From assembly GCA_017405865.1 (NCBI GenBank), contig JAFQZN010000052.1:1-48840 (forward strand): a DNA stretch of 48,840 bases, in the 5' to 3' direction. Below, piece after piece: positions 31,928 through 43,240 of this stretch. The stretch is from Oscillospiraceae bacterium (GTDB taxonomy: Bacteria > Bacillota > Clostridia > Oscillospirales > Oscillospiraceae). Numbering within the stretch: position 1 is the stretch's first letter; each line of letters begins with the position of its first letter. The position numbers were made by a program, and so were the translations under genes. Below the pieces are notes generated by a model that worked only from the letters and a program-made list of their open reading frames with translations, had not been told where the DNA came from and ran no database searches.

Positions 31928-33003
31928 ACGTTCATCGCCTCCGGGAACAGTTTGCGGAAATTCTCCTCAAAGGGGGCGCGGACGATGCCGCGCTCGGTCA
32001 CGATGCCCGCAAGCAGGCTGTGGTCGGTCACGTCGAAGGCGGGATTATAGCATTCGACCTCCGGCAGCGCCATGGACTTGGCATAGTGCAGGGTCTTGAT
32101 CTCCTCGGGATCGCGCAGCTCGATGGGGATGTGATCTCCGTCGGGGCAGGAAAAGTCGATCGTGGTCGAAGGACCGAGGGAATAGACCGGGATGCCGTAG
32201 TAGTTGGCAAGCACGGCAAGACCCGACGAGCCGATCTTGTTGGCGACGTCGCCGTTGCGGGCAATGCGGTCGCAGCCGAAGAAGACCGCCTGCACCTTGC
32301 CCTGCTTCATGACGATGGACGCCATGTTGTCGCAGATCAGCGTGCAGGGAACGCCCGCCTTGGTCAGCTCGTAGCTCGTCAGACGCGCGCCCTGCAGGAG
32401 GGGCCTCGTCTCATCGACCCAGACGTGGATGTTCATGCCCTGCTCCTTGGCAAGGTAGAACGGTCCCTGCGCCGTGCCGTAGCGGGAGGTGGCGAGGGGA
32501 CCTGCGTTGCAGTGGGTGATGACGCCGTCGCCGTCGTGCAGCAGAGATAGCCCGTACTCGGAGATCTTGCGGCACATCGCCATGTCCTCCTCATGGATCG
32601 CCTTCGCCTCTCGGATCAGCGCGGCGAGCAGGGCGTCTCTCGGTGCGTCCTTATGCGCCAGAACCACGCCGTCCATGCGCCGGAGCATACAGCCGAGGTT
32701 GACCGCCGTGGGACGCGAGGAGTTGAGGTAGTCCGACAGGCGGGTATATTCTTTGTAAAAACCGTCGAAATCCGCCGCTGCGATGCCCTTGGACAAGACC
32801 GCCATTGCGTAGGCGGCGAAGATGCCGATGCACGGCGCGCCGCGCACACGCAGCTTATAGATCGCTTCCCACATTTCCTCTGCGGTCGTCAGCGTCAGAT
32901 ACTTCGTCTCATTGGGCAGAAGCGTCTGATCGAGGACGACGATGCTGTTTTCGTCGACCCCCAGACGGACGTTGACCGCGTGGGTCACGGATTGAACGCT
33001 CAT
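31924..33003 (-). CDS. mtnA: MtnA-type aldose-1-phosphate isomerase
   Basis: Isomerises 5-methylthioribose-1-phosphate, or in the DrdI branch 5-deoxyribose-1-phosphate, to the ribulose form. The 359-residue length is normal. Seen motifs: LRVRGAPCIGIFAAYA near residue 52, the active-site cysteine region THCNAGPLAT and GCDRIARNGDVANKIG with the acid Asp. It lies 3 nt behind the phosphorylase gene and overlaps the aldolase gene. No MtnK kinase, MtnB, MtnC or MtnD is present, which argues against full methionine salvage at this locus. Confidence 0.93.
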   Translation of the reverse strand: MSVQSVTHAVNVRLGVDENSIVVLDQTLLPNETKYLTLTTAEEMWEAIYKLRVRGAPCIGIFAAYAMAVLSKGIAAADFDGFYKEYTRLSDYLNSSRPTAVNLGCMLRRMDGVVLAHKDAPRDALLAALIREAKAIHEEDMAMCRKISEYGLSLLHDGDGVITHCNAGPLATSRYGTAQGPFYLAKEQGMNIHVWVDETRPLLQGARLTSYELTKAGVPCTLICDNMASIVMKQGKVQAVFFGCDRIARNGDVANKIGSSGLAVLANYYGIPVYSLGPSTTIDFSCPDGDHIPIELRDPEEIKTLHYAKSMALPEVECYNPAFDVTDHSLLAGIVTERGIVRAPFEENFRKLFPEAMNV

Positions 33004-33006
33004 ATC

Positions 33007-33837
33007 TTACAGCGCCTTGCCGATGGCGGTGATGCTCTCCTTGACGAGCTGACGGAAGTAGGGCGCGACACGGTTGGCAGTCTCGGCGACCTCCTTGTGA
33101 TCCAGCGGCACGGGGGAGATGCCTGCGGCGAGGTTCGTGATGCAGGAGATGCCGCAAACGCGCATGCCGGCGTGGTTGGCTGCCGCCGCCTCGCAGGCGG
33201 TGGACATGCCGACGCTGTCAGCGCCCAGCAGCGCTGCCATGCGGATCTCGGCGGGCGTTTCGTAGGTCGGGCCGGTGAACTGGAGGTACACGCCTTCGCG
33301 CACGCCGATGTTCAGGCGGGCGGCGGTGTCGCGGATGATATTGCACAGCTCCGGATCGTAGCAATGGCTCATATCCGGGAAGCGCGGGCCGAATTCGTCG
33401 ATGTTCGGACCGATCAGCGGGTTCGGGAAGAAGCTCATGATGTGGTCGCGGATGATCATGAAGTCGCCGACGTTGAAGTATTTGTTGACGCCGCCGGCGG
33501 CGTTCGTCAGGAAGAGCACCTTCGCGCCCATGAGCCGCATCAGACGGGTGGGGAGCAGGACGTCCTCGATGGGATAGCCCTCGTAGTAGTGGACGCGGCC
33601 CTGCATGATGACGACCTTGACGTCGTTGATATAGCCGAAGACGAAGCGTCCCTTGTGGCCTGCGACGGTGGAGACGGGGAAGCCTTCGATGTCGTGGTAG
33701 TCCACGGTGGCAACCGCGTCGATCTCATCGGCAAGTGCGCCGAGGCCGGAGCCGAGGATCAGGGCGACGTCGGGGACAAAGTCGGTTTTTTCGCGTACGC
33801 ACGCGAGGCAGCGCTGTAATTTCTCGTAGGGTGTCAT
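33007..33837 (-). CDS. Purine nucleoside phosphorylase, trimeric class
   Basis: The 276-residue protein belongs to the trimeric PNP/MTAP family: LGSGLGALAD at about 28-37, GRVHYYEGYP, and GMSTACEAAAANHAGM. CITNLAAG carries the asparagine that in PNPs recognises 6-oxopurines, whereas MTA phosphorylases have aspartate there; this suggests inosine-type nucleosides (inference). It feeds a sugar-1-phosphate to the isomerase gene 3 nt downstream. GGAGG lies well before the start. rluD is 26 nt upstream on the same strand. Confidence 0.92.
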   Translation of the reverse strand: MTPYEKLQRCLACVREKTDFVPDVALILGSGLGALADEIDAVATVDYHDIEGFPVSTVAGHKGRFVFGYINDVKVVIMQGRVHYYEGYPIEDVLLPTRLMRLMGAKVLFLTNAAGGVNKYFNVGDFMIIRDHIMSFFPNPLIGPNIDEFGPRFPDMSHCYDPELCNIIRDTAARLNIGVREGVYLQFTGPTYETPAEIRMAALLGADSVGMSTACEAAAANHAGMRVCGISCITNLAAGISPVPLDHKEVAETANRVAPYFRQLVKESITAIGKAL

Positions 33838-33863
33838 GTTGAAATTCCTCCTGTATTGAAAAA

Positions 33864-34772
33864 TTATTTTGTGCTCTGTTTTAATTTATCCAGCGCGGCG
33901 GAGAATTCCTCCGGCAGCGCACAGGAAACGGTGATCTCCTCGCCGGTGCGAGGATGCACGAAGGTCAGCTCATTCGCGTGAAGACATTGCGAGGTCAAGC
34001 CCAGCTCCGGCTTTTTCACGCCGTAGAGCGGGTCGCCCGCGATGGGATGGTTGATATATGCCATGTGGACGCGGATCTGGTGCGTCCTGCCCGTTTCAAG
34101 GCGGCAGCGGAGGTGGGTGTACTGCCCGTAGCGCGCGATGACCTCCCAGTGCGTCACGGCGTCGCGGCTGTTTTTCTCCGTGACCGCCATGCGCTTGCGA
34201 TCTGTCGGACAGCGCCCGATCGGCGCGTTGACCGTCCCGGCGTCCTCCTTGAAGCCGCCGCGCACGATGCATTCATAGGTGCGCCGCAAGGTGTGATCCT
34301 GCAGCTGCGCGGCAAGCGCCTGATGCGCAAAGTCGTTCTTCGCCACGATCAGAAGACCGCTCGTGTCCATGTCGATGCGGTGGACAATGCCGGGGCGCTT
34401 CTCGCCGTTGATGCCGGAGAGCGTGTCCCCGCAGTGGTGGAGCAGGGCGTTGACGAGGGTGCCGTCCTCATGCCCTGCGGCGGGGTGGACGACAAGCCCC
34501 TTGGGCTTGTTGACGACCAGAACGTCGCCGTCCTCATAGACGACCTCCAGCGGGAGGTCCTGCGCCTCGACGGCAATCTCCCTGACCTCCGGCAGCGTCA
34601 CATCGTATGCCCTGCCTGCCTCGGTCTTTTCATTTTTCCGCACGGGCGCGCCTGCGCAGGTGATCGCGCCCTGCTCCAAAAGCCGCTGCACGGCGCTGCG
34701 CGTCAATTCCGGCAGCATCCGCGCAAGGAACACGTCCACGCGCTCGCCGCTTTCTTGTGCAATAACCTGCAT
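33864..34772 (-). CDS. rluD: RluA/RluD-family pseudouridine synthase
   Basis: Makes pseudouridine in rRNA. The 302-residue protein has an S4 RNA-binding domain at about residues 10-65 (ERVDVFLARMLPELTRSAVQ) and the catalytic signature HRIDMDTSGLLIVAKN with the Asp nucleophile near residue 133. ETGRTHQIRVHM follows. The ATG at 34772 is chosen because GGGAGG lies 8 nt upstream; an earlier TTG is unlikely. It often sits next to lspA, as here, though 470 nt of repeats separate them. Confidence 0.92.
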   Translation of the reverse strand: MQVIAQESGERVDVFLARMLPELTRSAVQRLLEQGAITCAGAPVRKNEKTEAGRAYDVTLPEVREIAVEAQDLPLEVVYEDGDVLVVNKPKGLVVHPAAGHEDGTLVNALLHHCGDTLSGINGEKRPGIVHRIDMDTSGLLIVAKNDFAHQALAAQLQDHTLRRTYECIVRGGFKEDAGTVNAPIGRCPTDRKRMAVTEKNSRDAVTHWEVIARYGQYTHLRCRLETGRTHQIRVHMAYINHPIAGDPLYGVKKPELGLTSQCLHANELTFVHPRTGEEITVSCALPEEFSAALDKLKQSTK

Positions 34773-34793
34773 ATCCACGCCTCCCAATTCTTA

Positions 34794-34822
34794 AGTATAG
34801 CACGGTTTGGGCTTCCAGTCAA
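34794..34822 (-). promoter_or_regulatory. Promoter of rluD and possibly the phosphorylase operon
   Basis: On the minus strand TTGACT, 17 nt, TATACT, about 20 nt before the rluD start. The short gaps behind rluD suggest one transcript through the aldolase gene. Confidence 0.7.
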
Positions 34823-34894
34823 AGGAAATTCCGCGAATCTTCGACATTTTGCCGAAAAAATACGGCGGACGCGTTTTGCCGCCTGTGCATTTTG

Positions 34895-35235
34895 ACGTGA
34901 AACGCGACCGCCTCATCCGCCTCGCTTCACGCGCCACCTTACTATAGGGCAAGGCTTTCCCATCCGTGTCATTGCGAGGCTGACGCAGTCAGCCGTGGCC
35001 ATCTGTGCCTGTCGACACGGAACACTTTACCGTTATACGATACACGTGCCATACCTGTCACGGACAGATTCCCTGCCTGCCTTTGGCAGGCGGGAATGAC
35101 AGGGACGGGAGTTTTCCTGAAGACCGGAGCCGCGTAGGGCGGCATGCCCACATGCCGCCGCGAATAGCGAACCATGCAGCAAACGGATCGCCACGGCTGC
35201 TGCGCTGCTGCCATGGCGATCCGTCGATGCGATCG
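34895..35235. repeat. Intergenic repeats between rluD and lspA
   Basis: GTCATTGCGAGG...CAGCCGTGGCCATCTGT (34968-35010), CCATACCTGTCACGGACAGA with a CTGCCTGCC/GGCAGGCGGG hairpin (35048-35103), the GGAGCCGCGTAGGGCGGC unit (35125-35160), and a long GGATCGCC...GGCGATCC hairpin (35185-35223) that may end lspA transcripts. No gene seen. Confidence 0.65.
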
Positions 35236-35241
35236 TTTGGA

Positions 35242-35742
35242 TTATTCCTCCGGGGGCGTCTGCTCCTCCGGGGACTCCTTCTGCTTGATCTCGCGGTCGA
35301 AGAAGAGAATATAGATCATCAGCGCGAAGCAGCCGACGGTGATGAAGCAGTCGGCGACGTTGAAGACGGGGAACTTGACGAAATCGAATTCGATCATGTC
35401 CGTGACCTTGCCGTAGGCGATGCGGTCGATCATGTTGCCGATGCCGCCGCCTGCGATCATGGCGAGGCAGACCCACTCAAACTTTTTCGTCAGCCACTTG
35501 CGCCAGATCAGCACGGCGAGCACGGCGAGAAACAGCACCATGACGACGACGAACAGCCACGTCTGCCCCTGCAGGATGCCCCAGATCGCGCCGGAATTCT
35601 CCGTGTGCGTGATGTGGAAGATGCCGAGGACGCTGTCAAGATCCTCGTGCAGCGGGACGTGCGCGACGGTCAGCGCCTTCGTCCACTGATCAAGACCGAC
35701 GATCGCTGCGACGATCGCCGCTAAAATACCATAAAACATCAA
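35242..35742 (-). CDS. lspA: Lipoprotein signal peptidase II
   Basis: Cleaves lipoprotein signal peptides in the membrane. The 166-residue protein has four membrane helices. Catalytic aspartates are D115 ([10 protein letters not shown]) and D131 (FNVADCF); N-terminal DQWTK and ENSGAIWG are also conserved. It overlaps rnhA by 4 nt. Several lipoproteins in this window are its likely substrates. The acidic tail ([12 protein letters not shown]) is a minor extension. Confidence 0.96.
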   Translation of the reverse strand: MMFYGILAAIVAAIVGLDQWTKALTVAHVPLHEDLDSVLGIFHITHTENSGAIWGILQGQTWLFVVVMVLFLAVLAVLIWRKWLTKKFEWVCLAMIAGGGIGNMIDRIAYGKVTDMIEFDFVKFPVFNVADCFITVGCFALMIYILFFDREIKQKESPEEQTPPEE

Positions 35743-36178
35743 ATCACCTGAAATTTCTTACTCTGCGCAACCGCCAGCTGATCGCAGCGGTTGTTTTTTT
35801 CGTTTTCGGCGTGACCCTTGACCCAGTGCCACGCAACCGTGTGCGTTTCCAGAAGCGGCAGCAGCCGCTCCCACAGATCGACGTTCAGCGCGGGCTTTTT
35901 GTCCGCCTTGCGCCAGCCGTTCGCGCGCCAGCCGTAGACCCAGCGCTTGTCGACCGCGTCGAAGACGTACTTGGAGTCGGTGAAGAGGTCGACCTCGCAC
36001 GGCTCCTTGAGCGCCTGCAGGGCGAAGATCACGCCCGACAGCTCCATGCGGTTGTTGGTCGTCTCCTTTTCGCCGCCGGACAGCTCCTTTTCATGCCCGT
36101 TCCACTCTAAAATCGCGCCCCAGCCGCCCGGTCCGGGGTTGCCGGAGCAGGCGCCGTCGGTGTAGATCGTCACGTGCT

Positions 36179-36182
<4 letters not shown>
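35739..36182 (-). CDS. rnhA: Ribonuclease HI
   Basis: Degrades RNA in RNA-DNA hybrids. The 147-residue protein carries the four acidic catalytic residues D9 ([14 protein letters not shown]), E47 (NRMEL), D69 (FTDSKYV) and D134 (NRCDQLA). The start at 36182 overlaps the lepA stop by 4 nt; a longer frame upstream lies in lepA and is rejected. Confidence 0.96.
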
Positions 36183-37984
<1,802 letters not shown>

Positions 37985-38050
37985 AGCAGATACCTTTGAT
38001 TTACAGTCGAATTACAGGGCAGAATTGTCCTTATATCATATAGTAGAATC

Positions 38051-38078
38051 ATTATATCATATATTTCTCCGCTTGCAA
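38051..38078 (-). promoter_or_regulatory. Promoter of lepA-rnhA-lspA
   Basis: On the minus strand TTGCAA, 16 nt, TATAAT, about 65 nt before the lepA start. Confidence 0.55.
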
Positions 38079-38237
38079 AGGAAAAAATCAGCACAATGCT
38101 CAATGCGCAATGCTCAATTATGAGCGATCTACCGTTCTATGTCATTGCAAGCCGCAAAGCGGCGTGGCGGCTCTGCTGTACAGAAAAAGCGCAGGAAAAA
38201 GGTTACAAAATATTCACAAAAATATTTTAGCAAACTA

Positions 38238-38266
38238 TTGACAAAAGTGCTAACGGGGTGTATCAT
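38238..38266 (+). promoter_or_regulatory. Sigma-A promoter of the hrcA operon
   Basis: TTGACA, 17 nt, TATCAT, placed so that the start site falls at the CIRCE operator. Confidence 0.85.
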
Positions 38267-38270
38267 TGCA

Positions 38271-38297
38271 TTAGCACTCGGGGACAATGAGTGCTAA
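38271..38297 (+). promoter_or_regulatory. CIRCE operator (HrcA binding site)
   Basis: A perfect match to the consensus TTAGCACTC-N9-GAGTGCTAA, between the promoter and the hrcA ribosome site. HrcA, encoded by the next gene, represses here and heat releases it (established for the family). Confidence 0.97.
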
Positions 38298-38317
38298 TGC
38301 AGAAAGGAGGGAACTCC

Positions 38318-39370
38318 ATGGAGATGTCCGAGCGCAAACAGAAGATTCTCAAGGCGATCGTGGACTTATACATCCGCACCGCCGAGCCGGTCGGTTCGAA
38401 GACCATCGCGGCAATGCCGGACATGGACTTTTCCTCCGCAACCATCCGCAACGAGATGGCGGAGCTGACGAATCTGGGCTTCCTGGAGCAGCCGCACACC
38501 TCTGCCGGACGCATCCCCAGTCCCGCCGGCTACCGCTTTTACATCGACCGGCTGATGCAGGACTACCGCTTGAGCGTGGACGAAACGCAGTCGATCAATC
38601 AGGCGATGGAGCTCAGGATGCAGGAATTCGACCGCGCCATGAGCAAGGTCGGCAAGCTGGTCTCCCAGCTGACGAACCTGCCCGCCTACGCGATGACCGC
38701 GCACACCGACAGCGTGAAGGTGCGCCGCTTTGAGGTGCTGCCTGCCGGCGAGAAGAGCTTCATCCTCGTCGTGATGACCACGGACGAGACGGTCAAGAAC
38801 AAGCTCGTCAAGCTGCCGCTGAACACCACGGAGGCGGATCTGAAGCTCCTGAGCGCGGTGCTGAACGCCACGCTGACGGAGATTCCCGTCGAGCAGTTCA
38901 CCCCGGAGCTCATTGACCGCGTGACGAGAAGTGCGGGCGCGGCTGCGAGCCTCGTGCCGATCGCCGTGGACTTCGCGGCGCACGTTCTGGAGACCTGCCG
39001 CCGCGCGGAGGTGTACTTGACCGGACAGAACCGTCTGCTGGGTCAGCCGGAGTATCAGGATCTGACCCGCGCGCAGGAGGTCTTGAGCGCGCTGGACGAG
39101 GATACGATCTCGAATCTTCCCGCCAAGCTCGACCCGAACAGCCCGGTGCAGATTTTGGTCGGACCGGAGAACGTCGCGCAGGAGCTGAAAAACACCTCCG
39201 TTGTCGTGACGCGCTTCGACATTGGCGAGGGCATGCAGGGCATGATCGGCGTGGTCGGACCGCAGCGCATGGATTACGCGCAGATCACAGCAAGATTAAG
39301 CTACTTTGCCGAGGGTTTAGGCAGGATGTTCGGAAAGAACGAGCTGCCCGAGGCAAAGAAGGAGGAATAA
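38318..39370 (+). CDS. hrcA: Heat-shock repressor HrcA
   Basis: The 350-residue repressor has its winged-helix domain at the N-terminus (ERKQKILKAIVDLYIRTAEP, then SSATIRNEMAELTNLGFLEQ) and the HSAGRxPS-like TSAGRIPSPAGYRFYID motif. GENVAQELKNTSVVVTRF and MRMDY-like QRMDY close the protein. The ATG has an AAAGGAGGG site; upstream frames run into CIRCE. It heads hrcA-grpE-dnaK-dnaJ. Confidence 0.96.
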   Translation: MEMSERKQKILKAIVDLYIRTAEPVGSKTIAAMPDMDFSSATIRNEMAELTNLGFLEQPHTSAGRIPSPAGYRFYIDRLMQDYRLSVDETQSINQAMELRMQEFDRAMSKVGKLVSQLTNLPAYAMTAHTDSVKVRRFEVLPAGEKSFILVVMTTDETVKNKLVKLPLNTTEADLKLLSAVLNATLTEIPVEQFTPELIDRVTRSAGAAASLVPIAVDFAAHVLETCRRAEVYLTGQNRLLGQPEYQDLTRAQEVLSALDEDTISNLPAKLDPNSPVQILVGPENVAQELKNTSVVVTRFDIGEGMQGMIGVVGPQRMDYAQITARLSYFAEGLGRMFGKNELPEAKKEE

Positions 39371-39373
39371 GCG

Positions 39374-39913
39374 TTGAGCAAGAAGAAACAGGACGCTCCC
39401 GAGGCTTCCGAACAGACCGAGGAGGTCAAGGCGGAAGAGAAAAAGGAAGAGAAAACAGAAGAAAAGAAAGAACCGTCCGAGCTGGAAAAGGCGCAGCAGG
39501 CGCAGGCACAGGAGCATGATCAGTATTTGCGCCTCGCCGCCGAATACGACAATTTCCGCAAGCGCTCCCAGCGTGAAAAGGACGCGATCTACCGCGACGC
39601 TGTGGCGGACACGGCGAAGAAATTCCTGCCCGTCTACGACAATCTTGAGCGGGCGCTGAAAAACGAAACCGCCGACGAAGCCTTCAAAAAGGGCGTGGAA
39701 ATGACGATGACCGAGCTGACCAAGATCATGGAAGGCGTCGGGATACGCCCCTTCGGCGCGGCAGGCGAGCCCTTTGACCCCGAAAAGCACAACGCCGTCA
39801 TGCACGTTGACGACGAGACACTGGGCGAAAACACGGTCGCGGAGGTCTTCCAGACCGGCTTCACCCTCGGCGACAAGGTCATCCGCTTCGCGATGGTCAA
39901 GGTCGCCAACTAA
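39374..39913 (+). CDS. grpE: Nucleotide exchange factor GrpE
   Basis: Releases ADP from DnaK. A 179-residue protein with a highly charged Lys/Glu N-terminus, a long helix with AEYDNFRKRSQREKD, the YDNLERAL motif, and a beta-domain (GVGIRPFGAAGEPFDPEKH). The start is a TTG 3 nt behind hrcA, with GGAGG upstream; no ATG exists near. Confidence 0.96.
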   Translation: MSKKKQDAPEASEQTEEVKAEEKKEEKTEEKKEPSELEKAQQAQAQEHDQYLRLAAEYDNFRKRSQREKDAIYRDAVADTAKKFLPVYDNLERALKNETADEAFKKGVEMTMTELTKIMEGVGIRPFGAAGEPFDPEKHNAVMHVDDETLGENTVAEVFQTGFTLGDKVIRFAMVKVAN

Positions 39914-39951
39914 CTTTGTAAAAAACTAGGTTTATATAGGAGGAACTTATC

Positions 39952-41700
39952 ATGGGAAAAATTATCGGTATTGATCTCGGCACAACCAATTCCTGCGTGG
40001 CAGTCATGGAGGGCGGCGAGCCCGTCGTTATCGCCAACGCAGAGGGCAATCGCACCACCCCGTCCGTCGTCGCCTTCTCCAAGACCGGCGAGCGCATGAT
40101 CGGTCAGATCGCAAAGCGTCAGGCAGTTACCAACGCTGACCGCACGATCGCGTCCATCAAGCGTCACATGGGCTCGGACTACCGCGTTTCCATCGACGCG
40201 AAGAAGTACACCCCGCAGGAGATCTCCGCGATGATCCTGCAGAAGCTGAAGGCGGACGCCGAGGCCTATCTGGGGCAGAAGGTCACCGAGGCGGTCATCA
40301 CCGTACCCGCCTACTTTAACGACTCGCAGCGTCAGGCGACCAAGGACGCCGGCAAGATTGCGGGACTGGACGTCAAGCGTATCATCAACGAGCCGACGGC
40401 AGCAGCGCTCGCCTATGGCGTTGACAAGGAAGAAGAGCAGAAGATCATGGTCTACGACCTCGGCGGCGACGATTTCGACAAGTGCATCATGGATTACCTC
40501 GTCGCGGAGTTCAAGAAGACCGAGGGCATCGACCTGTCGAACGACAAGGGCGCGATGCAGCGTCTGAAGGAAGCCGCGGAGAAGGCGAAGATCGAGCTGT
40601 CCGGCGTGACGAGCACGGCGATCAACCTGCCGTATATCACCGCCGACGCGAACGGTCCGAAGCACCTGGACGTCACCCTGACGCGCGCGAAGTTCAACGA
40701 GCTGACCGCCCATCTGGTCGAAGCGACCATGGGCCCCGTCCGTCAGGCGATGGCGGACGCCGGCGTGAAGGCCGGCGACATCAGCAAGGTCCTGCTGGTC
40801 GGCGGCTCGACGAGAATCCCCGCCGTGCAGGAGGCCGTTAAGGGCATCACCGGCAAGGAAGGCTTCAAGGGCATCAACCCCGACGAGTGCGTTGCCGTCG
40901 GCGCTGCCATTCAGGGCGGCGTGCTGGGCGACGACGTCAAGGGCCTGCTGCTTCTGGACGTCACCCCGCTGTCTCTGGGTCTGGAGACCATGGGCGGCGT
41001 GTTCACCCGTCTGATCGACCGCAACACGACCATCCCGACCAAGAAGAGCCAGATCTTCTCCACCGCAGCCGACGGACAGACCTCTGTTGAAATCCACGTC
41101 CTGCAGGGCGAGCGTGAGATGGCGGCCTACAACAAGACGCTGGGCAAGTTCCAGCTCGGCGGCATCGCTCCCGCGCCGCGCGGCGTGCCGCAGATCGAGG
41201 TCACCTTCGACTTCGACGCCAACGGCATCGTGAACGTCTCTGCGAAGGACCTCGGCACCGGCAAGGAAGCGACCATCACGATCACCGCGTCCTCGAACCT
41301 CTCCAAGGAGGACATCGACAAGGCGGTCAAGGAAGCCGAGCAGTACGCTGCCGAGGACAAGGCGCGCAAGGACGAAGCCGACACGCACAATGAAGCCGAT
41401 CAGATGATCTATCAGGCGGAAAAGACCCTCGCCGATCTGGGCGACAAGGTCGACGCGTCCGACAAGTCGAGCATCGAGTCCGCCGTCGCCGATCTCAAGG
41501 AAAAGAACAAAGGTTCCGACGTCGCGGCGATCAAGGCTTCGACGGAGGCGCTGAAGAAGGCGTTCTACGCTGCTTCCGAGAAGATCTACAAGCAGAATCC
41601 GCAGGCCGGCGACCCCAACATGGGCGGCGATCCGAACATGGGCGGCAACCCCGGCGGCGACGGCTACGTCGACGCGGACTACGAGGAAGTCAAGGACTGA
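39952..41700 (+). CDS. dnaK: Chaperone DnaK (Hsp70) with an internal deletion in the ATPase domain
   Basis: The 582-residue protein starts with [18 protein letters not shown] and carries [30 protein letters not shown] and a normal substrate domain and Gly-rich tail. At residues 169-175 it reads DLGGDDFD. In other DnaK proteins DLGGGTFD and LGGDDFD are two separate motifs about 28 residues apart; here the intervening part is missing, including the GGGTFD phosphate-binding loop. The join falls on CTCGGCGGCG (40459-40468), so slippage or collapse between two copies of that sequence is likely. As written the ATPase should not work. It may be an assembly artefact. Confidence 0.93.
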   Translation: MGKIIGIDLGTTNSCVAVMEGGEPVVIANAEGNRTTPSVVAFSKTGERMIGQIAKRQAVTNADRTIASIKRHMGSDYRVSIDAKKYTPQEISAMILQKLKADAEAYLGQKVTEAVITVPAYFNDSQRQATKDAGKIAGLDVKRIINEPTAAALAYGVDKEEEQKIMVYDLGGDDFDKCIMDYLVAEFKKTEGIDLSNDKGAMQRLKEAAEKAKIELSGVTSTAINLPYITADANGPKHLDVTLTRAKFNELTAHLVEATMGPVRQAMADAGVKAGDISKVLLVGGSTRIPAVQEAVKGITGKEGFKGINPDECVAVGAAIQGGVLGDDVKGLLLLDVTPLSLGLETMGGVFTRLIDRNTTIPTKKSQIFSTAADGQTSVEIHVLQGEREMAAYNKTLGKFQLGGIAPAPRGVPQIEVTFDFDANGIVNVSAKDLGTGKEATITITASSNLSKEDIDKAVKEAEQYAAEDKARKDEADTHNEADQMIYQAEKTLADLGDKVDASDKSSIESAVADLKEKNKGSDVAAIKASTEALKKAFYAASEKIYKQNPQAGDPNMGGDPNMGGNPGGDGYVDADYEEVKD

Positions 41701-41717
41701 ATCTTTCGCATCGCACA

Positions 41718-41743
41718 CAGGCGGTGACAATCGTCACCGCCTG
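41718..41743 (+). terminator. Hairpin between dnaK and dnaJ
   Basis: CAGGCGGTGAC / GTCACCGCCTG, perfect 11-bp stem but a weak U-tract (TTCAG). It may reduce dnaJ transcription or protect the upstream message rather than fully terminate. Confidence 0.5.
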
Positions 41744-41786
41744 TTCAGACTGTATATGACATAACCCGAAAAGTTGGTGATTGCCC

Positions 41787-42920
41787 ATGGCAAACGAGAA
41801 TAAACGAGACTACTACGAGGTGCTGGGCGTCAAGAAGGACGCGACCGACGCCGAGATCAAGCGCGCCTACCGCAAGCTCGCGGCAAAGTATCACCCCGAC
41901 GTCAACCACGAGCCGGGCGCGGAGCAGAAATTCAAGGAGATCAACGAGGCAAACGAGGTCTTGTCTGACGCCGATAAGCGCGCGCGCTACGACCAGTTCG
42001 GCTTTGCCGGGGTCGATCCGAATTTCAATCCCGCAGCGGGCGGGGGCAATCCGTTCGGCGGCTTCGGCGACTTCGGCGATCTGGGCGACCTCTTCGGCAG
42101 CTTCTTCGGCGGCGGACGCTCGACGCGCCGCAGCGCCAATTCGCCCATGCGCGGCGAGGACGTCATGGAGCGGCTGGAGCTGACCTTTGAGGAGGCCGCC
42201 TTCGGCACCGAGAAGGAGGTCAGCTCCGCAAGGATCGAGGACTGCGACCGCTGCAGCGGCACGGGCGCAGAGCCGGGCACCGCGCCGGAGACCTGCCTGC
42301 GCTGCAACGGCAGAGGCACGGTCCGCGTCCAGCAGAACATCATGGGCATGGTCATGCAGTCCGAGAGCGCCTGCCCCGACTGCCGCGGCACGGGCAAGGT
42401 CATCAAGACCCCGTGCAGCCGCTGCAAGGGCAAGGGCAAGGTGCGCCGCAGCTTCAAAACGCGGGTCAAGATCCCGGCGGGCATTGACGACGAGCAGACG
42501 CTGCGCGTGCGCGGCGAGGGCTGCAGCGGCAGAAACGGCGGACCGAGCGGCGATCTGCTGGTCACCGTGAGCGTGCGCAGCCATCCGATTTTCACCCGGC
42601 AGGGGCAGAGCATCTACTGCGAGATGCCGATCTCCTTCACGCAGGCTGCCTGCGGCGCGGAGGTCGAGGTGCCGACGCTGGAGGGCAAGGTGCGCTACAC
42701 GATCACCGAGGGAACGCAGACCGGCACGACCTTCCGCCTCAAGGGCAAGGGCATCCCCTACGTCAACAGCAAAAACCGCGGCGACGAATTTGTCACCGTG
42801 GTGGTCGAGACGCCGGTGCGCCTGTCCAGAGAGCAGAAGGAGCTGCTGCGCAAGCTGGAGGACGGCGGCAGCGCTTCCAACCTGCCGAAGCGCAAGAAAT
42901 TCTTCGACAGGTTCAAGTAA
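41787..42920 (+). CDS. dnaJ: Chaperone DnaJ (Hsp40)
   Basis: The 377-residue type I J-protein has its J domain at residues about 7-71 with H36-P37-D38, a Gly/Phe-rich region ([13 protein letters not shown]), four CxxCxGxG zinc motifs ([32 protein letters not shown]) and the C-terminal substrate domain. ATG at 41787 has a TTGGTGA site; a TTG two codons upstream is less likely. Last gene of the heat-shock operon. Confidence 0.96.
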   Translation: MANENKRDYYEVLGVKKDATDAEIKRAYRKLAAKYHPDVNHEPGAEQKFKEINEANEVLSDADKRARYDQFGFAGVDPNFNPAAGGGNPFGGFGDFGDLGDLFGSFFGGGRSTRRSANSPMRGEDVMERLELTFEEAAFGTEKEVSSARIEDCDRCSGTGAEPGTAPETCLRCNGRGTVRVQQNIMGMVMQSESACPDCRGTGKVIKTPCSRCKGKGKVRRSFKTRVKIPAGIDDEQTLRVRGEGCSGRNGGPSGDLLVTVSVRSHPIFTRQGQSIYCEMPISFTQAACGAEVEVPTLEGKVRYTITEGTQTGTTFRLKGKGIPYVNSKNRGDEFVTVVVETPVRLSREQKELLRKLEDGGSASNLPKRKKFFDRFK

Positions 42921-42927
42921 TAAAACT

Positions 42928-42962
42928 ATAACGGGTCTGCCTCACAGGCAGACCCGTTATAC
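42928..42962. terminator. Hairpin behind dnaJ, identical to that at 43273
   Basis: ATAACGGGTCTGCCT and AGGCAGACCCGTTAT form a long perfect stem without a strong U-tract. The same 35 nt recur exactly at 43273-43307. Confidence 0.7.
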
Positions 42963-43238
42963 AGACTGTCAAAAAAGTCCGGAATCGTCGAAAAAGAGTA
43001 TCATTTCCCTCCGCAGCTGTCATTGCGAGGTTTGCGGAGCAAACCGTGGCTGCGCAGCCGTTGGCGGCTTGCCGCCTTACGGATGCGGCGTACCCCTTGC
43101 GGGTGCAATCTGTCCCTAAAGGTTTAGGAAGAGGTAGTATTTATTGAATATTTCGACTTACTGCGCAACTCACGACTTACCGTATCTATATACGCCTACA
43201 GTCGTGAGTTGCTTGTCTTCCGAACTTTTTGACAGCCC
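42963..43238. repeat. Non-coding element with inverted ends, copy 2
   Basis: Left end CAGACTGTCAAAAAAGTCCG; right end CGAACTTTTTGACAG (43221-43235). The middle holds a GTCATTGC-family unit (43018-43113), which may be a nested repeat. The inner arms AACTCACGAC/GTCGTGAGTT match copy 1. Right after it (43241-43272) lies CAGCGTGTCGAAAAA with its inverse. Confidence 0.75.
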
Positions 43239-43240
43239 GC

